Positions 33,318 through 43,322 of a stretch of 64,000 bases of DNA are shown here, in pieces. This stretch comes from Ichthyophis bannanicus (lineage: Eukaryota; Chordata; Amphibia; Gymnophiona; Ichthyophiidae). Every line of letters starts with the position of its first letter. Within the stretch, counting starts at the first letter, position 1. A program made the translations under genes and the position numbers. The stretch is taken from the NCBI GenBank assembly GCA_033557465.1, contig CM066031.1:1668362800-1668426799 (forward strand), written 5' to 3'. The notes beneath the pieces are model-generated. The model saw only the letters and a list, made by a program, of their open reading frames with translations, was not told the origin of the DNA and searched no databases.

Positions 33318-34571
33318 TCAGTACCGGGAAAAATGGTAGAAACCATCATAAAGAATAAAATTACTCAGCATGTAGAAAGTCATGGCCTAATGGGAGACAG
33401 CCAACATGGCTTTAGACAAGGAAGATCTTGTCTTACTAATCTGTTATGTTTTTTTGAAAGTGTGAATAAACAGGTGGACAAAGGTGAGTCGGTTGATATA
33501 GTGTATCTAGACTTTCAGAAAGCCTTTGACAAGGTCCCTCATCAGAGACTTTTGGCAAAACTAAAGAGTCATGTGATAGGAGGCAGTGTACTACTGTGGA
33601 TCAGGAACTGGTTAAAAGATAGAAAGCAGAGGGTTGGGCTAAATGGCCAATTTTCCCAATGGAGAAAGGTGAATAGTGGTGTACCCCAGGGATCTGTGCT
33701 GGGTCCGCTGCTTTTTGACATATTCATAAATGACCTGGAAAGTGGAATAACGAGTGAGGTTATCAAATTTGAAGATGACACAAAACTATTTAAAGTTGTT
33801 AAAACCCAAGAGGATTGTGGAAAATTGCAAGAGGATCTTGATAAATTGGAAGACTGGGCATCCAAAAGGCAGATGAAATTTAATGTGGACAAGTGCAAAG
33901 TTATGCACCTAGGGAAGAACAACCCAAACTATGGTTACACGATGCAAGGTTCCACATTAGGAACCACCACCCAGGAAAAAGATTTAGGCGTCATTGTGGA
34001 TAACATGCTAAAACCCTCGGCCCAGTGTGCAGCGGCAGCCAAGAGAGCAAATAGAATGCTAGGTATCATAAGGAAAGGAATGGAAATTAAAACAAAAGAT
34101 ATTATAATGCCTCTATACCGTTCCATGGTGAGACCGCACCTTGAATATTGTGTGCAATTCTGGTCGCCGTATCTTAAAAAGGATATAGCGTTATTAGAAA
34201 AGGTTCAGAGAAGAGCCACCAAAATGGTAAAGGGGATGGAAGGATACTCCTATGAAGAAAGGCTAAAAAGGTTAGGGCAAAAGAGACGGCTGAGGGGAGA
34301 TATGATAGAAGTCTATAAATTAATGAACGGAGTGGAACGGGTAAACATAGATCGATTGTTTACGTTATCAGAATATAGAAAGACTAGGGGACATACAATG
34401 AAGCTACAGGGTAAACTATTTAAGACTAATAAAAGAAAATATTTTTTCACTCAACGTGTAATCAAACTCTGGAATTTGTTACCGGAGGATATAGTAAAGG
34501 CTGTTAGTGTAGCTGGGTTTAAAAAAGGTTTGGACAAGTTCCTGGAGGAAAGGTCCATAAACCATTATTAA
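33318..34571 (+). pseudogene. CR1 copy 2 reverse transcriptase fragment
   Basis: About 418 codons collinear with CR1 copy 1: HGFRQGRSCLTNLL, VYLDFQKAFDKVPH, SGVPQGSVLGPLLF, KFEDDTKLF and the C-terminal block to SINHY. The second residue of the FADD box is Glu, which is expected to impair the active site. No native start is present, as the element is 5'-truncated. Confidence 0.85.
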
Positions 34572-34748
34572 GAAGGGACCCAGGATATCAATGCTTGACC
34601 CAGTACAAGCATTGCGGAACCTGTGTCTTTTGGGGAAACTGCTAGGTACGTATGACCTAGATTGGCCACTGTTGGAAACAGGATACTGGGCTTGATGGAC
34701 CTTGGTCTGACCCAGTATGGCATATCTTATGTTCTTATGTTCTTATGT
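33318..34748 (+). mobile_element. CR1/L3-type LINE, 5'-truncated copy 2
   Basis: Nearly identical to CR1 copy 1 and truncated at almost the same point of RT. The RT frame is open to the stop at 34569-34571. Two changes matter: the catalytic box reads FEDD where copy 1 has FADD, and 12 bases are missing in the [10 protein letters not shown] region (here LGQKRR). The 3' end carries TTATGTTC octamers to about 34748. Inserted at the apex of the Harbinger hairpin. Confidence 0.9.
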
Positions 34749-35265
34749 AAGTCTGTATAATGTGCCCTATAGGGCACCCTGTCTGCCACTTTATAGGGCG
34801 CCCTGTAGGGCACATTATACAGTGCCCTATAGGGCACATTATACAGTGCCTTGGCAGAAAAGGCACTTTATAATGTGCCCTATGGGGCACCTTATAGGGC
34901 GCCGTAGGTTATGGCAATGAGGTAAGGGTGTTTCTGCTGGCAGGACAGATTGTAGAGATGTGTCTGACTGTTACATGCAGTAAAAGGGATTGCCTCAGAC
35001 AGCCTTATTAGATGAGACCTCTGAGGGATCAAACCCATGACCTCTGGTTTGGTAGTCATTGTATTAACTAGTGGGCTACAGCTAATCTCACAGTGCTGCC
35101 ACGAAGTTAAGGTTACCGCGCGTAATGTGCCAAGGCGCCCTCTATCGCGTGATACACAGTGCTTGCTACGTTGACGCTGGTACGCCCACTTCCTAATATG
35201 GCATTGCTCACATTATCGCTGTGATTTTCGCCAGTAACATTAGGATGGTTTAGTAAACATACCCC

Positions 35266-35556
35266 ATAATAAAACTCTGGAATTCATTACCGGGGATGTA
35301 GTAAAAGTTGTTAGTGTAGCTGGGTTTAAAAAAGGTTTGGACAAGTTCCTAGAGGAAAAGTCCATAAACTATTATTAAAGAGGACCCAGGAAATCCACTG
35401 CTTGCCCCAACAGAGGTATTATGGAATCTTTGTGTCTTTTTGGGAAACTGCCAGGTACTGGTGGCCTAGATTGGCCACTGTTGGAAACAGGATACTGGGC
35501 TTGATGGACATTGGTCTCATCCACTATAGCATTTCTTATGTTCTTAAGTTATTTTA
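35266..35556 (+). mobile_element. CR1 fragment, 3' part (continues 24005-24489)
   Basis: It resumes the interrupted CR1 with AAACTCTGGAATTCATTACC, then AAAAAAGGTTTGGACAAGTT, the stop, and the family 3' end with GGGCTTGATGGACATTGG and a degraded TTATGTTC tail. Together with 24005-24489 it brackets Harbinger copy 3. Confidence 0.9.
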
Positions 35557-35559
35557 ACA

Positions 35560-36609
35560 CTAGAGATCACCACTATGAGATATGGTAATTCCATTTGGTC
35601 TCTATAATGCTCTGACCATCTTCCAAGCTTTTAAAACCAGGGTTTTCTAGGACCTTCATTCACAATACATGGTGGTCTATCTTTATGGTGTCCTGATTTT
35701 CTCTCAAGACCAGATATGGTAAAGATGTCTTTTTCCAATTACACCAGCATCAAGTATTTGCTAAGATTACAAAATGCATTTTTGAGCAGACACAAGTCTG
35801 TCTTCTAGGGTATTTAATCTTAGACAAAGGCTTTGAGATGGATCCCTACAAAGTTATTGTTGAGTGTGACTGGAAATTTCCTCTGAGCATTTCTTAGGCT
35901 TCACCAATTTAGAAATGATTTATCCAGAACTCTTTAGGATGGTGGCTCAACTTACAACCTTGATCCTGACTGGTACTCCTAGGAAGGCTTGGAATCCTGA
36001 GGTACAGGAGTCCCTTAACAAAATGAATAACTTTTTGCCTCTGTGCCTCTTCCATGCTACCCTGATCCATGCAAGTCATCTATCTTGGAAGTGGATGGAC
36101 TAGAAGTCAGAGTTGGAACAATTGCAAAGACTGGATCCTTACTCCCAGCTCCACAAAGTTCATTTACAATGTAAGGAACCGAGAATTCCTTCCATAAAAT
36201 AGGCCTTGGAAGAAGGGAGGCATCTTTCAAAGGATTCTGTTTTTTCCAGTGACGTCCTCAATGATCATAAGAATCTCCTTTATAATGAGAGCATCAGGCC
36301 TGTTGGGCTACATTCTTTGCCAGTTCCAGTTTATCATTTCTTATTGTCTGGGCTCAAAGAATGTTATGGCTAATGCCCTTATTTGATAATGCTATCCAGG
36401 TATATCTTGATTTCCCCTGATAAAGAAAATCATCTACAATTGTTGTTAACACTGTAAAACTGGAACTTATGGAAAAAATGTTTAAAAATCTCCTGGCACA
36501 GAGATTCCTGGCTTTGTATCTCTGTGTAATACCTTTGCCCCTGGAAATTGTTCCCTGAATGTTTCTAAATGGGTTTATAAAGTTGTCAGGCCATCCAAAA
36601 GTTTTAAAA
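35560..36609 (+). pseudogene. Ty3/gypsy reverse transcriptase and RNase H fossil
   Basis: These are frame-shifted remains of a gypsy pol. RT is recognisable from IPFGLYNA-like sequence through VYLYGVLIF (35675-35702), the site of the YLDD box. Both catalytic Asp codons there are mutated. It continues with LLGYLILDKGFEMDPYKV and the thumb. An RNase H end is visible near 36340-36385 (LGSKNVMANAL). The element is cut at about 36609 by DIRS copy 2 and its integrase lies 21.7 kb away at 58277. The order RT, RNase H, integrase matches Ty3/gypsy and not Ty1/copia. Confidence 0.8.
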
Positions 36610-36800
36610 AAGGTAACATTTTACTTACGAGTTAATGTCCTTTCCTTGAGTCTTTCTAGGTCAGTCCAGACAAGTGGGTTGTGTTTGCCGACCAGCAGAT
36701 TGGTAGAGACAAAGAACCAATGAAAAGCACAGGGTTTAATAACATCACTCTTATGTCTCTATTCAGCCACCAGAGGTCCCTTCAGTATTCATCCCAAAGC
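36610..36800. repeat. DIRS copy 2 left inverted terminal repeat
   Basis: It begins AAGGTAACATTTTACTTACG, then AGTTAATGTCCTTTCCTTGAG (first 20 shown by position 36622-36641), which is present inverted in the internal region. The shared repeat with the right end starts at about 36659 (TCAGTCCAGACAAGTGGG). Confidence 0.85.
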
Positions 36801-36839
36801 ATATAGGAGATACATAGCAAGTCTCACACAACCTCAATT

Positions 36840-36912
36840 GTTGATAACAATTCAAACCGCCTTGATACCACTGAAAGGCGGTATATAAGAAATGTTCAAT
36901 AAATAAATAAAG
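36840..36912 (+). repeat. L2/SINE-like tail
   Basis: CCGCCTTGATACCACTGAAA followed by GGCGGTATATAAGAAATG and TTCAATAAATAAATAAAG is the 3' tail shared by the L2 and SINE copies in this window. No head is visible. Confidence 0.65.
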
Positions 36913-37024
36913 AATGAGTAATCAACAGTAGAGAACCATGCAGGGCCGGCCTGTCCATTGAGCAAGAATGTTTTTTGCACAGGGCCCCGTGTTTCAGGGG
37001 GCCCCACGCAAAAAACATTCTACA

Positions 37025-37475
37025 TCAGGCCAAATAGATTTTAAAAAAAGCAAACCGGCTGCTGCTGCCGCTGCCACTGCCGCCATAGCAGCGGCAGAAT
37101 CAAGCATCCCGCCGCGGGCCCCCCCCCCACCTGGCAAAGCCTCCCAAAAACATCAACTTCGGACAGAGTCCCAAAGCGCGGGCTTTCAGAGCCGCGAGAG
37201 CTTCCCTGACCTCTCGCGGCTCTGTTAAGCCCGCCGGGGCTGATGGGAAATCCCATCAGCCCTGGCGGGCTTAACAGAGCCGCGCGAGAAAGGGAAACTC
37301 TCGTGGCTCTGAAAGCCCGCGCTTTGGGACTCTGTCCGAAGCTGATGTTTCTGGGAGGCTTTGCCAGGTGGGGGGGGGGCCCACAGCGGGACGCTTGATT
37401 CTGCCGCTGCCACGGTGGTAGCGGCAGCGGCAGCAGCAGCCGGTTTGCTTTTTTTAAAATCTATTTGGCCTGATG
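37025..37475. repeat. 450-bp near-perfect palindrome
   Basis: Two arms of about 220 bases mirror each other around CTGATGGGAAATCCCATCAG (about 37240-37259). Outer parts are AAATAGATTTTAAAAAAAGC with CTGCTGCTGCCGCTGCC. Inner parts are CAAAGCGCGGGCTTTCAGAG and GCCGCGAGAG. The arms read GCAGCGGCAG/CTGCCGCTGC-type trinucleotide runs, so the structure could extrude as a large cruciform. Confidence 0.95.
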
Positions 37476-39165
37476 GGGGGAGGGGGGTTAGGACTGGTAA
37501 TGGGCTATGGGGGGGGGGGGAACTAAGACTGGAAGTGGGCTGATGGGGGGGTTAGGACTAGTAATGGGTTATGGAGGGCTAGGACTTGAAATGGGGGGAT
37601 AGGACTGGTAATGGGCTGATGGGGGGCTAAGACTGGAAATGGGCTGATGGGGGGGTCAGAACTGGAGGCTGATGGGGTGGCTAAGACTGGAAATGGGCTG
37701 ATGGGGTGTAGGACTGGAAATGGGCTGATGGGGGGGCTAAGACTGGAAATGGGCTTATGGGGGGTTAGAACTTGAGGCTGATAGGGGGGCTAAGACTGGA
37801 AATGGGCTGATGGGGGGTTAGGACTGGTAATGGGCTATGGGGGGGCTAAGACTAAAAATGGGCTGATGGGGTTAGGACTGGAAACGGGCTGATGGGGGGT
37901 TAGGACCACTGTTCCCTCTAAGCTGTGCGCTTGTGTGCGCGCACACACCTCGCCGAGCGAGCGCACGTACTTTACAACAGAGCGCACAAAAATTACGGCT
38001 CTGATTCTGATAGAAAACAACACAGACATCTTAAAATGTAAAAGTTATGATTGTAATTACTAGAAATTTCCCGCTTCATTTAATAATCATCTATTTTCAT
38101 TTAATTTGATTAAAATCAATGTGGTGTACATACTGTATTCTGACGTGTAGTCAAATTTTAAAGTATATAACTCCGAGTGTCGTTATGTGGCGCACAAAAA
38201 TTTAACCTTCCTTCAAAAGCTGCACACAGCTGATATTTTATGTGCACACAGCCTACAGAAAATTAGAGGGAACATTGGTTAGGACTAGTAATGGGCTATG
38301 GGGGGCTAGGACTGGAAATGGGCTGATGGGGGGGTTAGGACTGGAAATGGGCTATGGGGAGGCTAAGACTAAAAATGCGCTGATGGGGGGGTTAGGACTG
38401 GATATGGGCTGATGGGGGGGTTAGGACTGGTAATGAGCTATGGGGAGGCTAAGACTAAAAATGGGCTGATGGGGGGGTTAGGACTGGAAGTGGGCTGATG
38501 GGGGGGCTTAGGACTGGTAATGGGCTGATGTGGGGCTTAGGACTGGTAAGGGCTATGGGGGGCTAGGACTGGTAATAGGCTGGGGGGGTTGCTAGGACTG
38601 CAACAGGGCACACTCAAAGGAGGGCTTGAACTGCTAATAGCTGATGGGGACGGAGGCTTGGAATGGAAATGGGCTGAGTGGAAGGGGGGCTTGAACTGCA
38701 AATAGATGATGGGGAGGGGGGCTTGGAATGGGGGACTGTGAGGGGAGGGAGCTAGGACTGGAAAAGGGCTGAGTGGGGGGGTAGGACAGGAAATGGGCTG
38801 ATGTAGGGGCTAGGATAGGACTGGAAATGGGCTTTTGGGGGGTGCTAAGATTGGCAATAGGCTGTGGTGGGGGCTTGGATTGAAATGGACTCATGGAGGG
38901 GCTAGAACTGGAAGTAGGCTCATGAGGGGCTTGGATTGGAAATGGACTGAGTGGAGGGGAGCTAGGATTTGACATGGGTTGATGGTGGGGCTAGGAAAGG
39001 ACTATAAGTAGGCTGATGGGGGGGCTGGGATTGGAAATGAGCTGATGGAGGGACTCAGATAGGACTGGAAATGGATGGAGGAGCTAGGACTGGAAATGGG
39101 CTGATGCGGGGACTAGAAGGGAGCGGATGCTGGGTGGGGCTGGAACTAGAAGGGAGATGATGTTG
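37476..39165 (+). repeat. 30-bp-unit G-run minisatellite
   Basis: Units of about 28-31 bases on the pattern GGGCTGATGGGGGGGTTAGG plus ACTGGAAAT repeat about 50 times, well conserved up to about 38600 and degrading afterwards. Each unit contributes one G run of 4-8. The array is interrupted by a 371-base MITE. Confidence 0.9.
37907..38277. mobile_element. 371-bp hAT MITE inside the minisatellite
   Basis: The ends are CACTGTTCCCTCTAAG and, inverted, CAATGTTCCCTCTAAT. They are flanked by the perfect 8-base duplication GTTAGGAC (37899-37906 and 38278-38285), which is itself minisatellite sequence. The interior is AT-rich and non-coding, with a GTGTGCGCGCACAC palindrome near the left end. Confidence 0.95.
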
Positions 39166-40001
39166 GGGGAGGATTAGAATGGGATGGAGCTTGGAGAGGG
39201 GAACAATATTTTGTGTGGGAGGGAAGACAAATCTACAATTGGCCGGATATTGGGAGAGTAAGTGGGGATTGAGGATGGAGGGGTAAAATTTGAGTGGATG
39301 AAATAGGAATAAGGAAAGATCAAAAGGAGAAAGATTAGTATGTTAAAGCAGATGTAGAGAGAGAATGGAAAAAAAAAACTAGAAGAGAGAAGAAAGGACA
39401 AATGGACAGCAGACGATGGAGAGTTAGAAGAAGACATGAAGAAACCAGAAGAAAGTGGCTGGAGCAATTGCAACTGAAAAAAAATGCACAAAAGGTAGAA
39501 AAATATCTCTTTATTTTGAATTTATTAATTGGAATATGTCAGCTCTGGGAAATGTGCATCATTAACATCTGCGCTTTGTTTAGTACAAGAGAAAATTAAT
39601 GTATAGTTTTATTTCTACAGTGTTGTTGTACATTCCAAGCTTGGCTTTTGGGGTTCCCAGTTTAATTATTGTCTTCCTATTTCTAAATTGTGATTCCTTG
39701 TTTGGTGATGGGCTATGTTCTGTATGTGTAACTGAGCTGAGGTATTCTGTTTATGTAATTCCTATTTCACATTGCCCTTGTTCTCTTTCCCCAGTAGGTC
39801 AAGCATTGTTATTCTCTGAAATGTATTGGTTTAATATTTGCAGTGTTGCCTTTTGATAGTTACGGTATGATGCTTTGTGAGTCCTGGTAGTGCTGTTAGG
39901 ATACGGCGGGTTTGCTGTGGGTTCTAAATGGGCAGTGTTTGTAGTAGTTCCTAATGTGCCTGGCGGTTGGCACTGGATTATAGTAATGTAGAAATCTTTT
40001 A
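39166..40001. other. AT-rich internal part of the hAT element, no gene
   Basis: A purine-rich stretch (39290-39490) is followed by AT-rich sequence. Short open frames exist but none shows a hAT dimerisation domain or another motif I recognise. Confidence 0.4.
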
Positions 40002-40194
40002 GGGGTATGTTTACTAAACTGCGTTAGTGCAAATCGCGTTAGGAGCTGCGTTAGTGAAAGGAAAGCCAAAAAAGGACATGGGCGGGACATCGTAACGACT
40101 AACGCTCGTTCCAAAAACTAACGAGCGTTACAGGGCGCCGTGGCGCGTTACTGCACGTTAATCATATGAAGGCGTACAGACACAAATCATTAAA

Positions 40195-40265
40195 ACAGAG
40201 CTGTAGCACAATGGTTAGTGTACTCACTGCTGTTACAGGCAGCATGGGTTCGAGTCCCCAGTGTG
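40195..40265 (+). repeat. tRNA-like Pol III promoter module
   Basis: A box TAGCACAATGG (40204-40214) matches the consensus at 10 of 11 positions. B box GGTTCGAGTCC (40247-40257) matches at all 11, and the spacing of 32 bases is normal for tRNA-type promoters. There is no convincing acceptor stem, so I call it a tRNA-derived module of the Harbinger element and not a tRNA gene. Confidence 0.7.
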
Positions 40266-40369
40266 CCTAATGCAGAATGCTGTCCCAGGCAGCACTCTGT
40301 ACATAGGGAATGTGGAGGCATGTTTTTCTTTACGTTCAGTAGTTGTTAGTGAAACACACTCTCGCAGTG

Positions 40370-40480
40370 CGCATAGCCATGTACGTTGGTACGTGCGTGG
40401 CTGCGTGCGTTGGTACGGGCGTAGCCACGTGCGTAGGTACGTGCGTACAATCGTGCGTGGGTACGTGTGTTTTTACCAGC
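40370..40480. repeat. CpG-rich GTACGTGCGTGG microsatellite
   Basis: Irregular repeats of GTACGTGCGTGGCTGCGTGC and GTTGGTACGGGCGTAG-type words, with a CpG in almost every 4 bases. This is unusual against the CpG-poor surroundings. Confidence 0.7.
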
Positions 40481-40682
40481 GTGGGCACCTTATAGTACAG
40501 ACACTTTAGGGTGTCTTGCACCTATGCACTATGCTAACAGATGTACGTGTGATGGTCTATGGTTTATCAGAGCCTGAGAGCAGGCGCTGGATCTTCCCAG
40601 GGTTGGATTGTGCCATTCACACCCATGATGCACTGCACATGCAAATCAGCTGTCCACAGATACACACCATGGGGAATGCACC

Positions 40683-40768
40683 CCCACAGCACCTCGGCCT
40701 GGTAGGGGGAAGTGACCATGTGCACCCCCACAGCACCTCGGCCTGGTAGGGGGTACTGACCGTGTGTT
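40683..40768. repeat. 43-bp tandem duplication
   Basis: The unit CCCCACAGCACCTCGGCCTG, then GTAGGGGGAAGTGACC and ATGTGCA, occurs twice in tandem with few differences (second copy from about 40726). Confidence 0.75.
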
Positions 40769-42122
40769 GTACTGGCACAGAGTAGCTACACACCGTCACA
40801 TTGTGCGGGTACTGTGCTCACCCTGAGGGTGCAGTGAGGTGCCCAGCACCAGGTCCACAGCACCGTCCATGGCTGAAAGAGGCCATGGTGCAGGTCCAAA
40901 GCAGTGTTAATGTGCGAGATAGGTAGTTTCTGCACAAACACCTTGCAGTCAGGTGTAGCCCCCATGGACCCCTAGGTGGCCCATGTACCCCCCTCCCCCA
41001 CAGGCAGCAAACAGGGTCTCTCAACAATAGATCCACCTTCTACCTCCCTGCAAAGGTGGCAGTAGAGGGGAACATCAACCCCAGTTCTGGTGAGGAACAG
41101 ACACCCCACAGGGCAGGCACCGCAGCTCTGCACGCAGACAGACATCAGGCCTGGATATGGTAAGCTGCACCCCACCACTATCTGATATACTCCTGCAGCA
41201 AGCCATCAGCCACTGCACCCTGCAAGCCACTCCATCAAGACACATACCAGCTGCAAACAGTCTGCTAGTTAGTCCATAATGCATGTGCCCAGTGGATATG
41301 CATGCACCCAGAACTGGGATGTCAGCATACACAGCAAGCAGATAAATCAGTGACTGGGTCCCAAAAGGAAACCCATATCTATCACATGAGAGAAATACTA
41401 TATAGCACTATGGGGGTGCCTAGCCATGCTGTGGTCACTGCACAGTCAGGGTGAGAGTGATCTCTCAGCAGGACATACTGAGGTCACCCTGTCTGTGTAG
41501 GTGGTGGCCGGGCACTAAAATGTGCCTGTCAGTGCCCTATGCCCTGTGCAGATGCACCCTGGCCAGGCCACCCTGTCCGGCCTATACCCGTGGTACCTTG
41601 CTCCTCATTATGCACATTGGCAGCTAAATACTGGCAACATTGCTGGCAGTGTGGGCTGTGGAAGGTGTTTGCAGCCACCACACACTGGATAGACAGACAG
41701 CCATCCCCACACCTATGCCAGCATTGTGCAACTCTAGAGGTGTTCAGCAGCCATACCCACCACACCAGTCCTGGGCACAGTTCAGGCATGGATATGGTAC
41801 GCAAGACTGTTGGGGGTCACTCCCCATGGTGGTACGCACTGTCAGAGACCAGACCTGCAGCACACACCACAAACAGCAGAATGATTGTTATGGTGGAGCT
41901 CACTGAGCAAACTGTGCCTAATGTAGGAATTGATATCTGCCAGTTATCACAGGAAATGTTTGATAGCTGTGTACCATATACCCAGGTGTAGGGTGGCATT
42001 GCTAAGGTATGCAACTGCTAGTATTGGGAGATACAGGCAGGGCCCAATGTCCTGCTTCTCCAGGAGGCATTGGCCAATGGGGTCTGTGGGTGTGTCTGGC
42101 CCTGTTGGCTGCTGCTTTACGG

Positions 42123-42315
42123 CAGAGTTCCCCAACTCCAGTCCTGGTGTTCCAAAGCTGTTCGGGTTTTCATGCTGTCCCTCATAAATATGCATGAGCT
42201 ACATCTGCATACCATGGGGGTGGTGCATAGATATGCAGCACAGGCATCTTTATTAGAGGCAGCATGGAACCTGAATGGTGTGGGACCCTCCAGGACTACA
42301 ATTGCGAGACTCTGC
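42123..42315. mobile_element. hAT MITE in Harbinger copy 4
   Basis: CAGAGTTCCCCAACTCCAG opens and an inverted GAGACTCTG-type end closes the insert, which is collinear with the MITEs at 13821, 14617, 21423 and 25527. The flanking 8-mers have diverged. Confidence 0.7.
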
Positions 42316-42687
42316 TCTGGGTAATGCGCCTGTTTCTGATGTCTGTGTTTGGTGTGGTATAATATAGGCGTATTAACCATGCGTATGTTCTCTGCAATAA
42401 AGGGGTGTCTTTACTATCACTGTTTAGTGGTGGGTAAAACTATGGGGACTGGGTTGGCAGGAGCCCCTGCTGGGATTTGAACCTGTGCCCCTCTGGTCTT
42501 ACAGGCACTGGCTGTGTCTGTTGCACCACACTGTGGCCACAGAGATGGTGCAGTCCCTGGAGTTAGTTAAAGCGGCCAGACGAGTCAGAAACCCTGCTCT
42601 GCACAGGTTTACTGTGGGCTCATTTACCTTGTATGGAGACAAAGATGCACAACAGACCTCAAAAAAAGTGGCAAACACCCATAACCA

Positions 42688-42872
42688 AGCTGGGCAACAA
42701 TGATATCATTGGGCAACATTACACACCACTCCCAGGAAAGCTCCATCACAATGAAATGATCTTTGAAAGGGTCTACGGAGCGTAGACCCTTCCAAACATC
42801 ATTTCTTTCTTTGGTGCTTTCCAGGGAGTGTTGTTCATTGTTGCCCATTGCTATCACTGTTGCCCAGCTGAA
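42688..42872. mobile_element. 185-bp foldback (MITE-like)
   Basis: CTGGGCAACAATGATATCAT and its mirror ATTGCTATCACTGTTGCCCAG (42851-42871) enclose arms of about 85 bases around GGGTCTACGGAGCGTAGACCC. It is absent from the other Harbinger copies, so it inserted into copy 4 or its immediate ancestor. Confidence 0.75.
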
Positions 42873-43189
42873 TTGTGCTTTTTACAATGTTTCTTGTGGT
42901 CATTCTTAAGGTTTTATGTGAACTTTTGGTCTTTGCACATGTATGACACTGCTCACGTTTTGTAGGTTTCCCCGGTTTTGCTGTACATTGCTGACGGAAA
43001 TGGTTTCTCTTCCCTTTAATATGCCTTTAACGACAGGTTTTCATTCGCGTTGGAATTAAGCTCAGAATTTCAGCGCGTTAGTATGAGGGGAGCCTCTCCA
43101 CGCCCACTCTCCGCCCATTGACCCCTTCTCTCCGCCCACTCTCCACCTTCTGCGCTGTTTTAACGCGACGCGGAGGTTTACGATCGTTA

Positions 43190-43322
43190 ACTGTGGTTAA
43201 CGCGCGTAAAGTACGTTTAACGATCGTTAGCACGTCAGAACGCGCATTCGGACGTGCGAACGATCGTTAAACGTACTTTACGCGTGTTAATCACGATTAC
43301 TGCACTTTAGTAAACATCCCCC
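43190..43322 (-). repeat. Harbinger copy 4 terminal repeat with AACGATCGTT palindromes
   Basis: Within 110 bases of the end, the words ACGATCGTTAA and AAAGTACGTTTAACGATCG recur in both orientations and form a subterminal hairpin (about 43205-43285). Copies 1-3 use CGCGCGATA-type words instead. Confidence 0.75.

Larger units (their letters stand above)
33105..35095. repeat. Terminal hairpin of Harbinger copy 3, apex split by CR1
   Basis: The left arm (33105-33317) carries a tRNA-like module (CCCACTGGTTAATACAC ... GCGTTTGATCCC). The right arm (34749-35095) carries its mirror (GGGATCAAACCCATG ... GTATTAACTAGTGGG). The inner parts have CATTATACAGTGCC and CCTATAGGGCAC words. The CR1 inserted near the centre of symmetry. 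Confidence 0.85.
24490..35265 (+). mobile_element. Non-autonomous PIF/Harbinger-like element, copy 3, with nested DIRS and CR1
   Basis: Ends are GGGATATGTTTACTAAACC (left) and the inverted GGTTTAGTAAACATACCCC (right), flanked by the triplet ATA on both sides (24487-24489, 35266-35268). The host CR1 becomes continuous when the element and one ATA are removed, so both ends are proven. PIF/Harbinger elements normally duplicate TTA or TAA, so ATA is slightly off. Without the DIRS (5664 bases) and CR1 (about 1430 bases) the element is about 3.7 kb. It has subterminal CGCGCGATA palindromes, a tRNA-like module at 25385-25470, a hAT MITE, and a terminal hairpin. No transposase or Myb gene is seen inside. 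Confidence 0.9.
40002..43322 (-). mobile_element. Non-autonomous PIF/Harbinger-like element, copy 4
   Basis: This 3321-base element has ends GGGGTATGTTTACTAAAC and, inverted, GGGGGATGTTTACTAAAG. It is flanked by TTA on both sides (39999-40001 and 43323-43325), the duplication expected of PIF/Harbinger. Body blocks match copies 1-3 in reverse order. It carries a strong tRNA-like module, a CpG microsatellite, a 43-base duplication, the shared hAT MITE (about 42123-42315), a short foldback (42690-42870) and subterminal AACGATCGTT palindromes. No transposase or Myb gene. Confidence 0.9.

Noticed and set aside
39166..40001. hAT transposase remnant
   Set aside because: Purine-rich frames here show no hAT dimerisation or DDE blocks. 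The element appears non-autonomous.
40195..40265. tRNA gene
   Set aside because: The A and B boxes are good but the acceptor stem does not pair and the anticodon arm is irregular. The module recurs inside Harbinger copies.
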